Below, piece by piece: positions 60,433 to 64,000 of a stretch of 64,000 bases of DNA. The stretch spans positions 459,001 to 523,000 of the forward strand of contig JAALGY010000037.1 of assembly GCA_032358165.1 (NCBI GenBank). Direction: 5' to 3'. Numbering within the stretch: position 1 is the first letter of the stretch; every line of letters begins with the position of its first letter. The translations under genes and the position numbers were made by a program. The notes beneath the pieces were generated by a model. It worked only from the letters and a program-made list of their open reading frames with translations. It was not told the DNA's origin and searched no databases. This DNA comes from Diplosphaera chodatii. Lineage: Eukaryota; Chlorophyta; Trebouxiophyceae; Prasiolales; Stichococcaceae.

Positions 60433-61604
60433 ACAGCTCCTGGTGGTTCACCTCGATCAAGTCGCCATTGTGCGTGCTGGGTGGCAGCGCATGGACGCCA
60501 AGCGATTTAACAGGTGGCGACTTCACCTGTGATGTTTCCACATGACCGTTCCTGGTGATATCTACAATGGGTGAATGGATGACCAGAGAGGCCACATGAC
60601 ATCACTGCAGCCATAACAGCCTGGAAACACACACTGTCCTGTGCATACGAGTCCGTTGCATGCCCGACCGCACCTGCACTTCAAACTGGCCGGGCCGCTG
60701 GGCGCGCCTCCTGCCCTTCCTGCTTGCACTGCAAGTCGTGGCCTGGCTGAAGGCAGCGGGGCAGCTGCGACAGCTGCCCGCAGACGACTGGCCGTGACGC
60801 ACAGCTGCTGCCAACCTGTATCGCAGCCACGGCATCAACTCCAGCTGGGGTCAGACCCACTGCACGTGCCGTGCTTGCAAGTCGCTACTGTTGCGCTGAC
60901 CCCCGGTGGGATGCCAAGTGTATGATGAAAAGTCGACAGTACGTCACAACCTGGCGACCAGTGCACTCTGCAGTGTGTTGAATTGTTGAGCTACGAGCTG
61001 AGGGCCTCCGTGGCATGTAAACCTGCCAATTGGCAATATCTAGCTGGATGGTGGAAGGCACGTCGAATCGTCGATTGTCCGTTGAAAGGTGGTGATGATC
61101 GGGCAATGGAGGTTGAGGACATGGATTACACCATCAGCTTGCTTTGAGTCCACTACCGTAGGCAAACGACACGAACTGTGCTATCGAACCACCCACACGA
61201 CTGCACTGCAGACAAACACGGCAACAAGCGAAAGTGAGCAGAATGCCAAAATTGAGCAAGCGGCAGCATTGGGGCTGCCGCATGCAACAAGCATCGACAA
61301 AAGCATGCAAACGTGACCAAAACACCACGGTCCCGAACATACACACGGTCCACAGTATTGCATAGGAAAGTCAACCTCATGCAGCAGAGCGCCAGAAGGG
61401 CGAGCCCCGCCAAGAATGTGTGCAGAGCACACGCGCCAGGGTTATCAGCCCTGCCGCGCGGCAAGAATGGGTGCATCATCAACGCCGAGGGACTGCTACA
61501 AAAATATCGGCTTCAGGTCCCCAAGGGCCCAGCCGCTGCCTGTGCTGGAGCTGCGCCACTGCTGCTGCTGCTGTGGCTGGTCTGAGCTGCCGATAGTCTG
61601 CACC
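60433..61604. other. Unresolved region before P5C reductase
   Basis: The first part may hold upstream exons of the small ORF at 60172. From about 60930 to 61604 I see only P5C reductase 3' flank and no gene. Confidence 0.3.
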
Positions 61605-63724
61605 TCAGGACTCGCTCAGCTCCCGAGATCTGTTGGCGGCAGCCTTTATGGCGCGAATGTATGCGCCGCGAACACCGCTGTTCTCCAACTCCGCAATGCC
61701 TGCGATGGTGGTGCCCGCCGGGGATGTCACGCGGTCCTTGAGTACCCCTGGGTGCGACATCTCGCCGTCGCCCGAAGCCTCGAACACCTGGGGCCCGCAA
61801 AAACACTCTGTCATCGACTGGTGAAGCCTCGGCACACCATAGCGTGCCACCAAAGCGCGTCCACCAGACGAGTGCAACAGAGCTGGGTGTTGCGACTGCA
61901 GGTGCAACAGGACCCACCATGCGAGCAGCGCCGATGAGGGTCTGGGCGGCGAGCGCCTGCGCCTTGTCACGTGGCAAGCCAGCATTGACAGCGCCATCTG
62001 CCATTGCCTCCAGCATCTGCCGACATGGTGGCGAGACCGTCAGAAAACTGGTGGAGGCACGACTGCTGGCCATGCTGTCAGTTGCTGCTGATGGCAGTCA
62101 ATGGCGCCCACAGCGGTGCCGAGCAGTGGGCGGAGCAGCACAACGCACCTGGTACACGTACGCGGGGCCCGAGCCCGCGAGCGCTGTGGCACTGTCCATC
62201 TGCCACTCCTCGATGCACACCGCCATGCCTGCACGGGTGACACGGGCACGTGGTGTGTCAATCAGCGAACCATAGAACATGTGGCGTGCTTTGGCCAGAC
62301 AGGTGGCATCCAGGCTGGTAAACAAACAGGTGCGATGCACTGGTGAAGAGACTCACCGACTGAGCTCATGAGGGCGTCGACCTTCTCCTTGTCCTCCTCG
62401 GTGGAGTGGTCGCCCATCACGTAGGTGGAGGCTGCAGCGCCGATGAGGCAGGGCGTGTTGGGCATGACGCGCACGACGCGGGTGCCCTCCGGCAGCGCCG
62501 CCTGCAGGCTGTCCAGCTTCAGGCCGGCGGCTATGGAGATGACCAGGTGGCGGGGCTCCAGGTGCGGTGCCAGGGCTGCCATCACGCCCTTCATGTACAC
62601 CGGCTTCACGCCCAGCACGATGATGTCGCTGCGGTGCATGGCACGCCCGAAGCTTCAGTTGCTTGGTCGTGGCACAATGCAAGCTCAGTAGGATAGCAGC
62701 CATCAGATGATCAGGCTTCCAACGAACGCTTCATCCTGTCCAGCATGTCTGTGGCAGATGTCAACGCCTTGATGTGACCACCACCGTCTGCACCTGTCAG
62801 CAGCGAGCTGTTGGGCGCCGCCCTTTGTGGCATCCTGGAACACGCGGACGCCCAGGCTGGTCATCTTCTGCTGCCGTTCCGAGCTGCGCACGCTGGCAGA
62901 CAGCCGATCTGCTGAGGAGATGCCGGCCTCGCAGAAGCCGCGGATCAGCGCCTCACCCACTGCAGGCCGACAACATACGCTGTTGTCAGCAGATCGTGTG
63001 TGAGATGCTAGAAGCTGGATGAGGCTCCTGCACCAAGCAGTGCAGCCTGGAGGTGAAGCAGGCGTGCAGCAAGCACATGGTTGCAGCGACATCGTATTCA
63101 AAGATCAACAGGGGAACCGGGGACGGTTGCACTCACTTGCGCCGGCACCCACAAAGCCGATACGGTCGTCCAGCGTGACAACCGAGTCCTCGCCCTCTGA
63201 CTCGCTGTCCGCAGGCTGCGACAGGTATGTGTAGAACGTCAGACTACGGCGGCTGGCACGTGCAGGACAGGAGACTAGTCTGACCACACCCCGCAACGCT
63301 GATCTGGCTACAGTAGGAGTCCGTACCTGCGGCAGTGCGGCTGAAGATAGCCGTCGGGCTGCCGCGCCCTTGCCTGCAAGCGTCGGAGTTGCTTTTAAAC
63401 GGTGAAAATATCATGTGATGGCGTGCAACCTCCAACGCCGTTGAGACCGCTCTGACATTGCATCGACGCAGAGCGCAGCCAGGTACGAAGATGAGAGCGA
63501 CCATGAGCACTGACACGACGCGCACCGGCAGTCAACCGGCTGCCCAGGTGCGCGACGCTGGTGGCGTTTGCCGCTGTAGCCGCCAGGCGCCTGAGCGGCC
63601 CAGCGTCGGCTGCCGAGCTTTTGAGCGCCTCACCGCAGCTCTTGCCGCCATTTGAGAGGGCGACCCTGTTGATCAGGCCCAGGCGCTGGGCGGCCAGCCG
63701 CCTTAGCAGTTGCTGCGAAGCCAT
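61605..63724 (-). CDS. P5CR: Pyrroline-5-carboxylate reductase
   Basis: Last step of proline synthesis, P5C to proline with NAD(P)H. The first ATG in the leading frame is at 63724 ([20 protein letters not shown]), an Arg/Ala-rich targeting leader. A further exon has an acidic linker ([10 protein letters not shown]) before the Rossmann loop [10 protein letters not shown]. Then come [72 protein letters not shown] and [20 protein letters not shown]. The C-terminal dimer domain has [34 protein letters not shown] and [12 protein letters not shown]. Next is [20 protein letters not shown], the proline-binding signature, and the end is RELSES (stop 61605). The domain set is complete. Only the N-terminal extension is unusually long. 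Confidence 0.95.
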
Positions 63725-64000
63725 GTTTCGCCGCAGACGCTGCAACAGGGCGCTTGAGTGGCCGCCCTATGGCCGCAGGCACCGAGACAGCGCCGATGGT
63801 GGGTCTGAGGCTGGGAATTGGGGACGCAGACTGCTCAGATCCTGGCCGTGGTACGGCGGTAGACCAGTATCTTTGATGTCAGACAGGGGTTAGAACCTTT
63901 CGGTGACCCCGTTGAAAGATCTGGCTTTCTGGGTTCTGGCACCGAGCAGTGTGTGCGCACTCCACCACCTTGGGCTAGGCATGCTTTACTTGCTAAAGTG
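63725..64000. other. P5C reductase upstream flank
   Basis: Last 276 bases of the window; likely promoter of the minus-strand reductase gene. Nothing else recognised. Confidence 0.3.

Noticed and set aside
61153..61482. Hydrophobic minus-strand ORF downstream of P5C reductase
   Set aside because: It lies in the 3' flank, overlaps another equally open frame, and shows no conserved pattern.

Overview
The window is nuclear DNA from a photosynthetic eukaryote, almost certainly a chlorophyte green alga and probably a trebouxiophyte. The evidence is plastid genes (tocopherol cyclase, uroporphyrinogen decarboxylase with a transit peptide), plant-type orthologues throughout, dense short introns ending mostly in TGCAG, compact spacing of a few hundred bases between genes, and TGTAA polyadenylation signals downstream of several stops. 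The lineage is an inference from this gene style; no marker gene was available to test it. Nearly all genes are split into small exons, so spans below run from start codon to stop codon and include introns. Splice junctions I worked through are given in the entries; other junctions are approximate.

Layout. 1-6.2 kb: tocopherol cyclase VTE1 (-, its 3' end lies off the window), a PQ-loop vacuolar amino acid transporter (+), plastid HEME (-). 6.8-13.3 kb: intronless mitochondrial pyruvate dehydrogenase kinase (+), a PDK1-type AGC kinase (-), an MgtE/SLC41-type Mg transporter (+). 13.6-23.4 kb: UTP7/WDR46 ribosome-biogenesis factor (-), a tRNA-dihydrouridine synthase (+), proteasome lid subunit RPN5 (-). 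23.4-26.6 kb: a gene-free block built of about 35 short A/T-tract repeats in alternating orientations. 26.6-36 kb: a large CPSF-A/DDB1-type beta-propeller protein (-) and a YaaW-like plastid protein (+). 36.5-44.3 kb: mitochondrial acyl carrier protein (-), a mitochondrial carrier (+), a TM9SF nonaspanin (-). 45-54.2 kb: an unrecognised type I membrane protein with a mucin-like ectodomain (+) and a divergent DNA polymerase delta-type catalytic subunit (-). 54.7-63.7 kb: plastid FAD synthetase (+), YEATS-domain protein (-), HAD-IIA phosphatase (+), P5C reductase (-).

Most of the content is housekeeping, and neighbours are mostly divergent or convergent pairs rather than functional clusters. 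Three items stand out. The first is a Pol delta-like polymerase whose three exonuclease motifs and part of motif C have degenerated while the rest of the fold, including both C-terminal cysteine clusters and a PIP-box-like peptide, is kept. The second is the bidirectional short-repeat array between RPN5 and the CPSF-A gene. The third is the small membrane protein, whose four exons join in frame into a signal peptide, Thr/Ala/Pro-rich ectodomain, one membrane segment and an Arg-rich tail.
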